Positions 25,664 through 34,280 of a stretch of DNA of 64,000 bases are shown one piece after another. Under the pieces are notes generated by a model. That model made no database searches. It was not told the origin of the DNA and saw only the letters and a list, made by a program, of their open reading frames with translations. Source of the stretch: Streptomyces sp. M92 (lineage in GTDB: Bacteria; Actinomycetota; Actinomycetes; Streptomycetales; Streptomycetaceae). A program made the position numbers and the translations under genes. The DNA is taken from assembly GCF_028473745.1 (NCBI RefSeq), contig NZ_CP101137.1:6448001-6512000 (forward strand), written 5' to 3'. How positions within the stretch are numbered: the first letter of the stretch is position 1; each line of letters begins with the position of its first letter.

Positions 25664-25721
25664 GGGACTTCTTCTCTCCTGCTTGCGAGATGTGAGGGGC
25701 GGTCGGCGGAACCAGCGAGGC

Positions 25722-26510
25722 TCAGATGAACTTCTGGCCCGCCAGGAACTCGGCGAGCTGCTTGCCGCCCTCGCCCTCGTCCTTGACGATGGTGCCCGCG
25801 GTGCGCGCCGGGCGCTCGGTCGCGGACTCGACCGTGGTGTAGGCGTTCTCGAGACCGACCTCGTCCTCGTCGATGTCGAGGTCGGACAGGTCCCAGGACT
25901 CCACCGGCTTCTTCTTGGCCGCCATGATGCCCCTGAAGGAGGGGTAACGGGCCTCGCCGGACTGGTCGGTGACCGACACGACGGCCGGGAGGGAGGCCTC
26001 CAGCTGCTCGGTGGCGGCGTCGCCGTCGCGGCGGCCCTTCACGGTGCCGTCCTCGACCGAGACCTCGGACAGCAGCGTCACCTGCGGCACGCCCAGGCGC
26101 TCCGCGAGCAGCGCGGGAACGACGCCCATGGTGCCGTCGGTGGAGGCCATGCCGGAGACGACCAGGTCGTAGCCGGCCTTCTCGATCGCCTTGGCCAGCA
26201 CCAGGGAGGTGCCGATGGCGTCGGTGCCGTGCAGGTCGTCGTCCTCGACGTGGATCGCCTTGTCCGCGCCCATGGACAGCGCCTTGCGCAGCGCGTCCTT
26301 CGCGTCCTCCGGGCCCACCGTCAGGACGGTGATCTCCACGTCGTCGTCGGAGTTCTCCGAGATCTGCAGCGCCTGCTCGACCGCGTACTCGTCCAGCTCG
26401 GAGAGCAGACCGTCGACGTCGTCGCGGTCGACGGTCAGGTCATCGGCGAAGTGCCGGTCGCCAGTGGCGTCGGGCACGTACTTCACGGTGACAACGATCC
26501 TCAAGCTCAC
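25722..26510 (-). CDS. etfB: Electron transfer flavoprotein, beta subunit
   Basis: A 262-residue FixA/EtfB protein. The start is VSLRIVVTVKYVPD (GTG at 26510) with an AGGAGAG site; longer in-frame starts would add Arg/Cys-rich sequence foreign to the family. The signature region around VVSGMASTDGTMGVVPALLAERLG (in part: SGMASTDGTMGVVPALLAE) is typical of beta subunits, and VLDE-like AMP-binding residues lie in ELDEYAVEQALQ. It works with etfA just downstream in beta-oxidation electron flow. Two palindromic TetR-like sites lie upstream. Confidence 0.95.
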   Translation of the reverse strand: MSLRIVVTVKYVPDATGDRHFADDLTVDRDDVDGLLSELDEYAVEQALQISENSDDDVEITVLTVGPEDAKDALRKALSMGADKAIHVEDDDLHGTDAIGTSLVLAKAIEKAGYDLVVSGMASTDGTMGVVPALLAERLGVPQVTLLSEVSVEDGTVKGRRDGDAATEQLEASLPAVVSVTDQSGEARYPSFRGIMAAKKKPVESWDLSDLDIDEDEVGLENAYTTVESATERPARTAGTIVKDEGEGGKQLAEFLAGQKFI

Positions 26511-26540
26511 GCCGGCTCTCCTACTGCGTCGACATTTCAG

Positions 26541-26661
26541 TGCTGCCTCTTGCAGGCAGCATAGGCGCCCCAAGCGGCCGATCCCGGGCGGGGCGACCTG
26601 CGCTCCGCCCCGGAATATTACTCGTCAGTACACCCAGTTCATGCCCGCTAAGCAAGCGCTT
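26541..26661 (-). promoter_or_regulatory. etfBA upstream region with TetR-like palindromes
   Basis: Three elements lie before etfB. A hairpin TGCTGCCT-cttgc-AGGCAGCA (26541-26561) overlaps a TATGCT-type -10 on the minus strand (26558-26563). A near-palindrome TACTCGTCAGTA is at 26629-26640. The octamer AAGCGCTT is at 26654-26661 within AAGCAAGCGCTTTG. The last two resemble operators of TetR regulators of fatty-acid breakdown in actinobacteria. Confidence 0.4.
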
Positions 26662-26731
26662 TGAACTGTGACCTTCGCAACGCAGCGTAACCGGAACTCG
26701 ACCGCTCCGCAGAAGCCGTCCCGGTGACCGG

Positions 26732-27241
26732 TCAGTCGCGCAGGCGGTCGTAACGCCCCTGGTGGTAGAGGAGCGGCCGGCCGGCGCCCCCGGGATCCCC
26801 GGAGAGCACCTCGGCCAGCACGATGCGGTGGTCCCCCGCGGGCACGCGGGCGACGACCCGGCACACGAGCCAGGCGAGGACGCCGTCCAGCACCGGCACG
26901 CCCTCGGGACCGTCGTGCCAGGAGGTGGGCTCGGCGAAGCGGTCGGCGCCGCTGCGGGCGAAGGTGGCGGCCACGTCCTCCTGGTGTTCGCCGAGCACGT
27001 GCACACCGACGTACTCGGCCGCGGAGACCGCGGGCCAGCTGGAGGAGCCGGTGCCGATGCCGAAGGAGAGCAGCGGCGGCTCGGTGGAGACGGAGGTGAG
27101 GGAGGTGGCGGTGAAGCCGACCGGGCCGGCGTCCCCGCGCGCGGTGATCACCGCGACGCCCGCGGCGTGCCGCCGGAAGGCGGACCGCAACAGCTCGGCG
27201 GTGGCGAGCGGCGGCGCGGTGAGGCCGGGTGTGGCCGTCAT
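26732..27241 (-). CDS. Flavin reductase-like FMN-binding protein
   Basis: A 169-residue protein of the flavin reductase (HpaC/DIM6-NTAB) split-barrel family. Family features are RHAAGVAVITARGDAGPVGFTATSLTSVS (in part: GPVGFTATSLTSVSTEPPLL), which forms the FMN phosphate site, and the late DHRIVLAEVLSGD. It likely reduces FMN or FAD with NAD(P)H to feed a flavin-dependent monooxygenase, or is itself a flavoenzyme. The ATG at 27241 follows AAGGA. No partner oxygenase gene is adjacent; the ETF genes and a thioredoxin flank it. Confidence 0.85.
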   Translation of the reverse strand: MTATPGLTAPPLATAELLRSAFRRHAAGVAVITARGDAGPVGFTATSLTSVSTEPPLLSFGIGTGSSSWPAVSAAEYVGVHVLGEHQEDVAATFARSGADRFAEPTSWHDGPEGVPVLDGVLAWLVCRVVARVPAGDHRIVLAEVLSGDPGGAGRPLLYHQGRYDRLRD

Positions 27242-27386
27242 ACGGGAAGTCCTTCTGCGTTGCGCCCCGGTCCGCGGAGCCGGGAGCGAGGCCGTTCGGG
27301 CAGGCTGACGACGGGTGGCACACACAGTCAATTACGTCCCGGATTCGGAAGCTGTGGAGAAGACCTCACGGACGGCGTGACGGTAC

Positions 27387-27815
27387 TCACACCGCCTCGC
27401 CCAGCGCCGCGATCACGTCCGCCTTGCGCGGCTGCCCGACGGCGCGCCGCACGACCCGGCCGCCGGCGTCGAGGACCAGCACGGTCGGGGTCTTGAGCAC
27501 GCCGAGGGCGCGCACCAGTTCCAGGCGGGCCTCGGCGTCGATCTCGACGTGGGCGACGCCGGGGACCATCCGGGCGACCTCGCCGAGGACGCGCCGGGTG
27601 GCCCGGCAGGGGGCGCAGAAGGCGCTGGAGAACTGCACGAGCGTGGCCCGTGCGCCCAGCTCCGCGCCGAGACCGGCCGCGTCGAGCCGGGGGGCCGACG
27701 ATCGATCGGGACTGCTGCCTCCGTCGCCCTGCCCGTGCACCCGCGTGTCCTCGTTCCGCCGCCACCGCGGCACTCGTGGGCACGCCTCGGGCGTACCACC
27801 GGTCCGTTCATCCAT
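27387..27815 (-). CDS. Thioredoxin-like protein
   Basis: A 142-residue protein with a thioredoxin fold after a roughly 45-residue hydrophilic N-terminal extension. The redox motif is C67-A-P-C70 in SSAFCAPCRATRR, and the cis-proline is in LKTPTVLVLD. The classical WCGPC tryptophan and Gly are replaced (FCAPC), so its redox potential and partners may differ from housekeeping thioredoxin. It has no membrane anchor. It is probably a separate unit between the flavin reductase and the acyltransferase. Confidence 0.85.
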   Translation of the reverse strand: MDERTGGTPEACPRVPRWRRNEDTRVHGQGDGGSSPDRSSAPRLDAAGLGAELGARATLVQFSSAFCAPCRATRRVLGEVARMVPGVAHVEIDAEARLELVRALGVLKTPTVLVLDAGGRVVRRAVGQPRKADVIAALGEAV

Positions 27816-28035
27816 CGGTTCAGCGTTCCCCGGACCGCGGCGATTCCCGCTCCGCCGTCACTTTTCGGCCACGAATCGGCTGACGACGTGATGAGGATCT
27901 CGCCACGGGCGGGCACCAAGGCTGGTACACCGGCCGTTCTTGGGGCACGATCTCGACAAGCCGTAAACCTACGGCTGCGTAACTTTCGACTGGGAGCCCC
28001 CTTCCCAGGCTGACAAGGAAGGGTCCGACCCGCCC

Positions 28036-28764
28036 ATGGCAGAACTCGCCTACCGCCCGGCCATCGGTCTCGCCCGCACCCTGTTCAAGGTGTGGGACCT
28101 CAAGATCGACTGCCAGGGTTCGGAGAACATCCCGCGCTCGGGCGGCGCCGTGCTGGTGAGCAACCACATCAGCTACCTGGACTTCATCTTCGACGGCCTG
28201 GCGGCGCTGCCCCAGAAGCGGCTGGTGCGCTTCATGGCGAAGGAGTCGGTCTTCCGGCACCGGGTCTCCGGTCCGCTGATGCGCAACATGAAGCACATCC
28301 CGGTCGACCGCAAGCAGGGCGAGGCGGCGTACGCGCACGCCCTGGACTCGCTGCGGTCCGGCGAGATCGTCGGGGTCTTCCCGGAGGCGACGATCTCCGA
28401 GTCGTTCACGCTGAAGAGCTTCAAGTCGGGTGCCGCGCGCCTGGCGCAGGAGGCGGGCGTCCCGCTGATCCCGATGGCGCTGTGGGGCACCCAGCGGCTG
28501 TGGACCAAGGGCCACCCGCGCAACTTCAAGCGCAGCCACATCCCGATCACCATCCGGGTCGGCGAGGCGATGGAGGCCTCCCGCGAGCAGTACGCGGGCG
28601 CCCTCACCCGCCGGCTGCGCGAGCGGGTGCAGGAGCTTCTGGAGGCCGCTCAGCGCGCCTACCCCGTGCGCCCGAAGGGCGCGGACGACACCTGGTGGAT
28701 GCCGGCCCACCTCGGCGGCACCGCCCCCACCCCGGACCAGGTGCGCACCGCCGAGGCCCACTGA
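28036..28764 (+). CDS. 1-acyl-sn-glycerol-3-phosphate acyltransferase family protein
   Basis: A 242-residue PlsC-type acyltransferase. The catalytic H44-x4-D49 box is SNHISYLDF. The later FPEATIS (motif III) and PLIPMALWG (motif IV) bind glycerol phosphate and the acyl donor. The N-terminal helix RTLFKVWDL is only mildly hydrophobic, so it is peripheral to the membrane. It would acylate lysophosphatidate or a related lysolipid. The start ATG lies 20 or so bases after an AAGGAAGGG site, which is rather distant. Confidence 0.88.
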   Translation: MAELAYRPAIGLARTLFKVWDLKIDCQGSENIPRSGGAVLVSNHISYLDFIFDGLAALPQKRLVRFMAKESVFRHRVSGPLMRNMKHIPVDRKQGEAAYAHALDSLRSGEIVGVFPEATISESFTLKSFKSGAARLAQEAGVPLIPMALWGTQRLWTKGHPRNFKRSHIPITIRVGEAMEASREQYAGALTRRLRERVQELLEAAQRAYPVRPKGADDTWWMPAHLGGTAPTPDQVRTAEAH

Positions 28765-28789
28765 GCCCGGGTGCCTCAGGGCGGGCGCC

Positions 28790-29362
28790 TCAGAGCGAGG
28801 CCGGGAGCGTCGCCCACAGGTGTGACCGGTCGGTGGCGGCCTTCAGCACCTCCAGCACGGCCGGATGCGGCGCGGCGTACAGCTCCGGGCAGTCCGCCTC
28901 GCCCGCCTCGTGGTCCGGCGTGAAGGCCAGCCGCTCCTGCCCCAGGGAGAAGTGCGCGTCCACGCCCGGCTTGTTGCCGCGCGGGTCCTGCCGGTGCCAC
29001 GCCCCGTCGAACCGTACGGCGACCAGCCCGTGCACCACGTCGAACCGCTGGTAGCACAGGGCGGTCGGGATGTCCTCGGCCCTCAGCAGCGCGGCCAGCG
29101 CGTGGGCCTTGGCGTAGCAGATGCCGGTGCGCTTCTCCAGGACGTCGGAGGCCCGCCAGGTGACGCGCGGGTCGCCCGAGTCCTGCGAGTGCGGGACGGT
29201 GTCGCGCACGAACTCGAAGGCCAGCCGCGCATAGTCATACGAGTCTTCCGCCTCCTTGGCGAGCCTCGCGGCCACCTCCCGTACGTGCGGGTGCTCGTGG
29301 TCGATGGCTTCGTCGGCGGCGAGATAGGCGGACAAATCGGGGGTCTGCTGGATCAGCTCCAT
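28790..29362 (-). CDS. Transglutaminase-like superfamily protein
   Basis: A 190-residue protein with a transglutaminase-like cysteine protease core. The catalytic cysteine is C82 in KRTGICYAKAHALAALL, and the following VRFDGAWHRQDPRGNK supplies the His and Asp of the triad. There is no signal peptide, so it acts in the cytoplasm; substrates are unknown. The ATG at 29362 is preferred to one nine codons earlier: a TATGCT -10 box (minus strand, 29371-29376) lies 8 bases upstream, so the message may be leaderless. Confidence 0.8.
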   Translation of the reverse strand: MELIQQTPDLSAYLAADEAIDHEHPHVREVAARLAKEAEDSYDYARLAFEFVRDTVPHSQDSGDPRVTWRASDVLEKRTGICYAKAHALAALLRAEDIPTALCYQRFDVVHGLVAVRFDGAWHRQDPRGNKPGVDAHFSLGQERLAFTPDHEAGEADCPELYAAPHPAVLEVLKAATDRSHLWATLPASL

Positions 29363-29443
29363 GTCCGCAGAGCATAGGAAAGCGATCACCCGATAGTCAA
29401 TGACTTTTCAGGTGACCGCATACCTATGCATCGATGGAGTTGC

Positions 29444-30514
29444 CTAGCGGGCCATCTCCTCCTTGAGCGCGGCGACGAACGCGTCGACGTCGTCCTCGGT
29501 GGTGTCGAAGGCGCACATCCAGCGCACGTCGCCGGCGGCCTCGTCCCAGAAGTAGAAGCGGAACCTCTTCTGCAGGCGCTCGCTGACCTCGTGCGGCAGC
29601 CGGGCGAAGACGGCGTTGGCCTGCACCGGGTAGAGGATCTCCACGCCGTGCACGGCGCGCACGCCCTCGGCCAGGCGCTGGGCCATCTCGTTGGAGTGCC
29701 GGGCGTTGCGCAGCCACAGGTCCTTGGCGAGCAGCGCCTCCAGCTGCACCGACACGAAGCGCATCTTCGAGGCGAGCTGCATGGACAGCTTGCGCAGGTG
29801 CTTCATGTGCCGCACCGCGTCCTGGTCGAGGACCACGACCGCCTCGCCGAACAGCGCGCCGTTCTTGGTGCCGCCGAGCGAGAGGAGGTCCACGCCGACC
29901 GCGTTGGTGAACGTGCGCATGGGCACGTCCAGGGCGGCGGCGGCGTTGGCTATCCGGGAGCCGTCCAGGTGCACCCGCATGCCGTGCGCGTGGGCGTGCT
30001 CGCAGATGGCCCGGATCTCGTCGGGCGTGTAGAGCGTGCCGAGTTCGGTGCTCTGGGTGATCGAAACGACCTGCGGCATCGCGCGGTGCTCGTCGTCCCA
30101 GCCGTACGCCTGCCGGTCGATCAGGTCGGGCGTGAGCTTGCCGTCGGGGGTGGGGACGGTGAGCAGCTTGAGGCCGCCCATGCGCTCGGGGGCGCCGCCC
30201 TCGTCGACGTTGATGTGCGCGCTCTCGGCGCAGATCACCGCGCCCCAGCGGTCGGTGACCGCCTGGAGGGCGACGACGTTGGCGCCGGTACCGTTGAAGA
30301 CCGGGAACGCCTCCGCGCCCGAGCCGAAGTGGCTGCGGATCACGCGCTGGAGGTTCTCGGTGTACTGGTCCTCGCCGTACGCCACCTGGTGCCCGCCGTT
30401 GGCCAGGGCCAGCGCGGCGAGCACCTCGGGGTGCGCGCCGGCGTAGTTGTCACTGGCGAAACCGCGGACCTCGGGGTCGTGGTGGCGACGCGCGTCGGTC
30501 TTCGGGGGGTTCAC
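29444..30514 (-). CDS. ltaE: Low-specificity L-threonine aldolase
   Basis: A 356-residue fold-type I PLP enzyme. The N-terminal FASDNYAGAHPEVLAAL is the family opening, H100-containing AESAHINVDEGGA stacks on PLP, and VHLDGSRIANAA holds the PLP aspartate. K217 in SLGGTKNGALFG forms the Schiff base. It cleaves L-threonine or L-allo-threonine to glycine and acetaldehyde. The GTG start overlaps the SDR stop by 4 bases (GTGA), so the two are translationally coupled. It is the last gene of the DUF6421-SDR-aldolase operon. Confidence 0.92.
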   Translation of the reverse strand: MNPPKTDARRHHDPEVRGFASDNYAGAHPEVLAALALANGGHQVAYGEDQYTENLQRVIRSHFGSGAEAFPVFNGTGANVVALQAVTDRWGAVICAESAHINVDEGGAPERMGGLKLLTVPTPDGKLTPDLIDRQAYGWDDEHRAMPQVVSITQSTELGTLYTPDEIRAICEHAHAHGMRVHLDGSRIANAAAALDVPMRTFTNAVGVDLLSLGGTKNGALFGEAVVVLDQDAVRHMKHLRKLSMQLASKMRFVSVQLEALLAKDLWLRNARHSNEMAQRLAEGVRAVHGVEILYPVQANAVFARLPHEVSERLQKRFRFYFWDEAAGDVRWMCAFDTTEDDVDAFVAALKEEMAR

Positions 30515-31257
30515 GGCTTCTCGGTCAGCCACAGACGGTTTCCGTTCACTTCCGCGGCGGGCTTGTCCCAGACACCGGCGACGGCCTCGGCGAGGTCGCG
30601 CACGTCCGTGAAGCCCGCGAACTTCGCGTTGGGGCGCTCGGCGCGCATCGCGTCGTGCACCAACGCCTTGACCACCAGGATCGCAGCCGCCGACGTCGGC
30701 CCCTGCTCGCCCCCCGCCTTGCGGAAGTAGTCCGCCATGGCCAGTGTCCAGGCCTCGGAGGCGGCCTTGGCGGCCGAGTAGGCGGCGTTGCCTGCGGTGG
30801 GCCTGGAGGCGCCGGCGGCGCTGATCAGGACGTAGCGGCCGCGGTCGCTGCGCTGGAGTACCTCGTGGAAGGCGAGGGAGGTGTGCTGCACGGTGCGGAT
30901 CAGCAGCTTCTCCAGGAGGTCCCAGTCGTCCAGGTCGGTCTTGGTGAAGTTCTGGCTGCCGCGCCAGCCGCCGACGAGGTGGACCAGGCCGTCGACCCGG
31001 CCGTGCTCCTTCTCGATGCGGTCGGCCCACGCGCGGGTGGAGTCGAGGTCGAGCAGGTCGACCGTCTCGCCGGTGACGGTGGCGCCGCCGTGCGCGTAGC
31101 GCGCCGCGTCGACCGCCTCCGCCAGCCGCTCGGGGTCGTTGTCCGAGCCGACGACCGTCGCCCCCGCCTCGGCGAGCCGCAGCAGCGCGGCCCGTCCGGC
31201 GGGTCCGCCCGCCCCGGCCACCGCGATCACCGCGCCGTCGAGCGCCCCGTTCCCCAT
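30511..31257 (-). CDS. Short-chain dehydrogenase/reductase
   Basis: A 248-residue SDR. The coenzyme-binding glycine motif is VAGAGGPAGRAALL (residues 13-26) and an acidic DND in GSDNDPERL suggests NAD preference. The NNAG-like region is HLVGGWRGSQN, and the catalytic Ser-Tyr-Lys set is in LISAAGAS...AAYSAAKAA. The ATG at 31257 follows a GAGG site. It lies 56 bases after DUF6421 and is coupled by GTGA to the threonine aldolase gene. It may act on the aldolase's substrate or product, which is inference. Confidence 0.88.
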   Translation of the reverse strand: MGNGALDGAVIAVAGAGGPAGRAALLRLAEAGATVVGSDNDPERLAEAVDAARYAHGGATVTGETVDLLDLDSTRAWADRIEKEHGRVDGLVHLVGGWRGSQNFTKTDLDDWDLLEKLLIRTVQHTSLAFHEVLQRSDRGRYVLISAAGASRPTAGNAAYSAAKAASEAWTLAMADYFRKAGGEQGPTSAAAILVVKALVHDAMRAERPNAKFAGFTDVRDLAEAVAGVWDKPAAEVNGNRLWLTEKP

Positions 31258-31313
31258 GGTCCTCGCCTCCCGAGCCTGTTGCCGTGCCTGTTCCTGCCCA
31301 CCGGTGCCGTCGC

Positions 31314-32717
31314 TCACGCGGCGGCCCGCTCGGCGCCGTCCGCCGAGGCCGTGATGCCCTTGGTGGAGGCGATCACGTTCTTCAGCTTCTTGGACAGGGC
31401 CTCGTAGAACATGCTCAGCGGAAACTCGTCCGGAAGCACGTCGTCGACGAGTTTGCGCGGCGGCAGGGTCAGGTCGAGGGCGTCGGGACCCTTCGCCCAC
31501 TTCGAGCCCGGGTGCGGGGCGAGGTAGGTGGAGACCAGCTCGTAACCGGCGAACCAGTGGACGATCTTGGGGCGGTCGATGCCGTCGCGGTAGAGCGTCT
31601 CGATCTCGGCGCAGAGCTGGTTGGTGACCTGCGGGGCGCGCTGCCAGTCGATGAAGAGCTTGTTGTCGGTCCAGCGGACGACGTCGTGCTTGTGCAGGTA
31701 GGCGAAGAGGAGCTGGCCGCCGAGCCCGTCGTAGTTGCGCACGCGCTCGCCGGTGACCGGGAAGCGGAACATGCGGTCGAAGAGGACGGCGTACTGCACG
31801 TCGCGGGCCTGCGGGACGCCGTCGTCCGCCAGCTTCACGGCCTCCTTGAAGGCGGTGAGGTCACAGCGCAGCTCCTCCAGGCCGTACATCCAGAACGGCT
31901 GGCGCTGCTTGATCATGAACGGGTCGAACGGCAGGTCGCCGTGGCTGTGGGTGCGGTCGTGGACCATGTCCCACAGGACGAAGGCCTCCTCGCAGCGCTT
32001 CTGGTCGTGGACCATGGCGGCGACGTCGTCGGGCAGCTCCAGGCCCAGGATGCCGACGGCGGCGTCGGTGACGCGGCGGAAGCGGGCGGCCTCGCGGTCG
32101 CAGAAGATGCCGCCCCAGGAGAAGCGCTCGGGGGCCTCGCGCACGGCGATGGTCTCCGGGAAGAGCACGGCCGAGTTGGTGTCGTAGCCGGCCGTGAAGT
32201 CCTCGAAGGTGATGCCGCAGAACAGGGGGTTGTCGTAGCGGGTGCGCTCCAGCTCGGCCAGCCAGTCGGGCCAGACCATGCGCAGCACGACCGCTTCGAG
32301 GTTGCGGTCCGGGTTGCCGTTCTGCGTGTACATCGGGAAGACGACCAGGTGCTGGAGGCCGTCCGCGCGGCCCGCGGCGGGCTGGAAGGCCAGCAGCGAG
32401 TCGAGGAAGTCGGGCACCTCGAAGCCGCCGTCGGCCCAGCGGCCGAGGTCCCTCAGCAGGGCCTCGTGGTAGGCGCGGTCGTGCGGGAGCAGCGGGGACA
32501 GCTCCTCGACGGCGCCCGCGACACGACGTACGGCGTCCTCGGCGGCGGCCCGCTCCGGGGCGCCCTCGGCGTCGAAGTCGATCGACCCGTCCTTGGACTG
32601 CCAGGGCCGGATGCGCTCCACGGCATCCTTGAGCACGGGCCATGCCGGGTGCTCGACCACCCTGCTCACCGGAGGAACCTTCTCCTCCGCACCCACCTGC
32701 ACAAGAATTTCCGTCAT
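31314..32717 (-). CDS. DUF6421 family protein
   Basis: A 467-residue soluble protein without signal peptide or membrane segments, matching the actinobacterial DUF6421 family by overall pattern. Aromatic and His-rich stretches (VLWDMVHDRTHSHGDLPFD, HAYDRAY-type segments, and KIVHWFAGYELVSTYLAPH) hint at an enzyme with a metal or ligand pocket, but no catalytic motif is recognised. It heads an operon with an SDR and L-threonine aldolase, which suggests amino-acid or small-metabolite chemistry. The start ATG follows GGAGGATGG. The leader contains a perfect palindrome CGTATGCATACG. Confidence 0.75.
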   Translation of the reverse strand: MTEILVQVGAEEKVPPVSRVVEHPAWPVLKDAVERIRPWQSKDGSIDFDAEGAPERAAAEDAVRRVAGAVEELSPLLPHDRAYHEALLRDLGRWADGGFEVPDFLDSLLAFQPAAGRADGLQHLVVFPMYTQNGNPDRNLEAVVLRMVWPDWLAELERTRYDNPLFCGITFEDFTAGYDTNSAVLFPETIAVREAPERFSWGGIFCDREAARFRRVTDAAVGILGLELPDDVAAMVHDQKRCEEAFVLWDMVHDRTHSHGDLPFDPFMIKQRQPFWMYGLEELRCDLTAFKEAVKLADDGVPQARDVQYAVLFDRMFRFPVTGERVRNYDGLGGQLLFAYLHKHDVVRWTDNKLFIDWQRAPQVTNQLCAEIETLYRDGIDRPKIVHWFAGYELVSTYLAPHPGSKWAKGPDALDLTLPPRKLVDDVLPDEFPLSMFYEALSKKLKNVIASTKGITASADGAERAAA

Positions 32718-32754
32718 GTCCCATCCTCCACGGGAGAAGCTCGCGTCAGGACAC

Positions 32755-32802
32755 CGTATGCATACGAGGTTCCTCCCTTCAAGGGGGACCTCCGCAAATT
32801 AT
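32755..32802 (-). promoter_or_regulatory. DUF6421 promoter/leader with palindrome
   Basis: On the minus strand a GATAAT box (just left of 32803) could be the -10. Downstream of it lie an imperfect 25-base hairpin (32767-32791) and the perfect palindrome CGTATGCATACG (32755-32766), 38 bases before the start codon. Either could be an operator or an mRNA structure. Confidence 0.4.
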
Positions 32803-32944
32803 CCTGCCGGACCCGGGGCTTCACCGCATTTTTTCCTGCGGGATGCCGGATTCCGTATACCCAGCGCGGCAGAGGGGAAACGGTCCGGCAGGGCCGTTAG
32901 GCTGCGCCCTGCCATCGCCGCCGTCTACGGAAGCGAGTCGAGCC

Positions 32945-33628
32945 TTGAACTTCCTCACCATCGGGCACCGCGGAGCGATGGGTGTCGAACCCGAGAACAC
33001 CCTGCGTTCCTTCGTCGCCGCCGAGCGGGCCGGCCTCGACGTCGTCGAACTGGACCTGCACCTGAGCAAGGACGGCGCGCTGGTCGTCATGCACGACGCG
33101 GACGTGGACCGCACCACGGACGGCACCGGCGCGATCGCCGACAAGACCCTGGAGGAGCTGCGGGCGCTGGACGCCGGCCGCGGGGAGCGGATCCCGGTCT
33201 TCGAAGAGGTGCTGGACGCGGTCTCGGCGCCGTTGCAGGCCGAGATCAAGGACGTGGCGGCCGCGCGCACGCTCGCCGAGGTGATGCTGCGGCGGGACCT
33301 GGTGGACCGGGTGGAGGTCATCTCGTTCCACGACGAGGCGATCGTCGAGATCGCCCGGCTGGTGCCGGGGGTACGGACCGCGCTGGTCGCGCAGTACTAC
33401 GGTCCCGAGGTCGTGGACCGGGCCGTGGCGGCGGGCGCCGGGACCCTCTGCCTGGACATCGAGCGGATCACGCTGGAGATCGTGCGGCGCGCCCGCAAGG
33501 CGGGTCTGCGGGTCTTCTCCTGGACCGTGAACACCCAGGACCACCTGCGGCTGGTGCGCGCCCTGGGGCTCGACGGCGCGACGACCGACTACCCGGAGAT
33601 CAAGCGCACCGGCCGCTTCACGGCCTGA
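32945..33628 (+). CDS. Glycerophosphodiester phosphodiesterase
   Basis: A 227-residue GDPD-family enzyme. TIGHRGAMGVEPENTL at residues 5-20 holds the catalytic His-Arg-Gly and metal Glu. LDLHLSKDGALVVMHD carries the metal Asp and second catalytic His, and QAEIKD supplies a metal ligand. It hydrolyses glycerophosphodiesters to glycerol 3-phosphate and an alcohol. There is no signal peptide, so it is cytoplasmic. The frame allows a TTG start at 32945 right at the family N-terminus with a GGAAGCGAG stretch upstream. No better ATG/GTG is available. It is convergent with the GNAT gene (3-base gap). Confidence 0.88.
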   Translation: MNFLTIGHRGAMGVEPENTLRSFVAAERAGLDVVELDLHLSKDGALVVMHDADVDRTTDGTGAIADKTLEELRALDAGRGERIPVFEEVLDAVSAPLQAEIKDVAAARTLAEVMLRRDLVDRVEVISFHDEAIVEIARLVPGVRTALVAQYYGPEVVDRAVAAGAGTLCLDIERITLEIVRRARKAGLRVFSWTVNTQDHLRLVRALGLDGATTDYPEIKRTGRFTA

Positions 33629-33631
33629 GGC

Positions 33632-34171
33632 TCACACCAGCGGCTTGACCAGCAGCTCGAACCGGAGGTCGTCGCGCTGCGGGATGCCGAAGCGCTCGTC
33701 GCCGTACGGGAACGGGGTCGTCTCTCCCGTACGGCGGTAGCCGCGGCGCTCGTACCAGGCGATCAGGTCCTCCCGCACGGAGATGACGGTCATGTGCATC
33801 TCCGTGACACCCCACGCCTCGCGGACCTGCCGCTCCGCCTCCGCGATGATCTCCTTGCCCATACCCGCGCCCTGGAGCGCCGGGCTGACGGCGAACATCC
33901 CGAAGTAGGCGTGCGCACCACGGTGCTCGAGCTGGCAGCAGGCGACGATCCCGCCGTCCCGCTCGACCGTCAGCAGACGGCTGTCCGGCGACTTGATCAC
34001 CTCCAGCACGCCCTCCGGGTCCGTGCGCTGCCCCTGGAGGATGTCCGCCTCGGTGGTCCACCCGGCCCGGCTGGAATCGCCTCGGTACGCGGACTCTATG
34101 AGCGCCACGATCTCGTCCACGTCGTAGTCGGTGGCGTCGCGGTAGGTCAGTCGGCCGGCGGTGGTGTCCAT
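33632..34171 (-). CDS. GNAT family N-acetyltransferase
   Basis: A 179-residue acetyltransferase. The acetyl-CoA loop is SPALQGAGMGKEII (motif A, about residues 96-110). The preceding strand GMFAV and the C-terminal AWYERRGYRRTGE complete the fold. The start ATG follows GGAGACG. Substrate unknown; neighbours (GDPD, VOC proteins) give no clear hint. Confidence 0.88.
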   Translation of the reverse strand: MDTTAGRLTYRDATDYDVDEIVALIESAYRGDSSRAGWTTEADILQGQRTDPEGVLEVIKSPDSRLLTVERDGGIVACCQLEHRGAHAYFGMFAVSPALQGAGMGKEIIAEAERQVREAWGVTEMHMTVISVREDLIAWYERRGYRRTGETTPFPYGDERFGIPQRDDLRFELLVKPLV

Positions 34172-34280
34172 CTTGGGGCGTCTCCGGTTCGTTCTCGGGC
34201 GCGTGCGTTCTGGGGCGCGTGCGTTCTGCGGCGCGGCGGGGGCACCGATGAGAGTAACGCTGCCAGTAGGGTCGGTCCGC

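Noticed and set aside
34197..34230. Two copies of GCGCGTGCGTTCTG before the VOC gene
   Set aside because: Only a short two-copy direct repeat in GC-rich intergenic DNA; too little to call an element.
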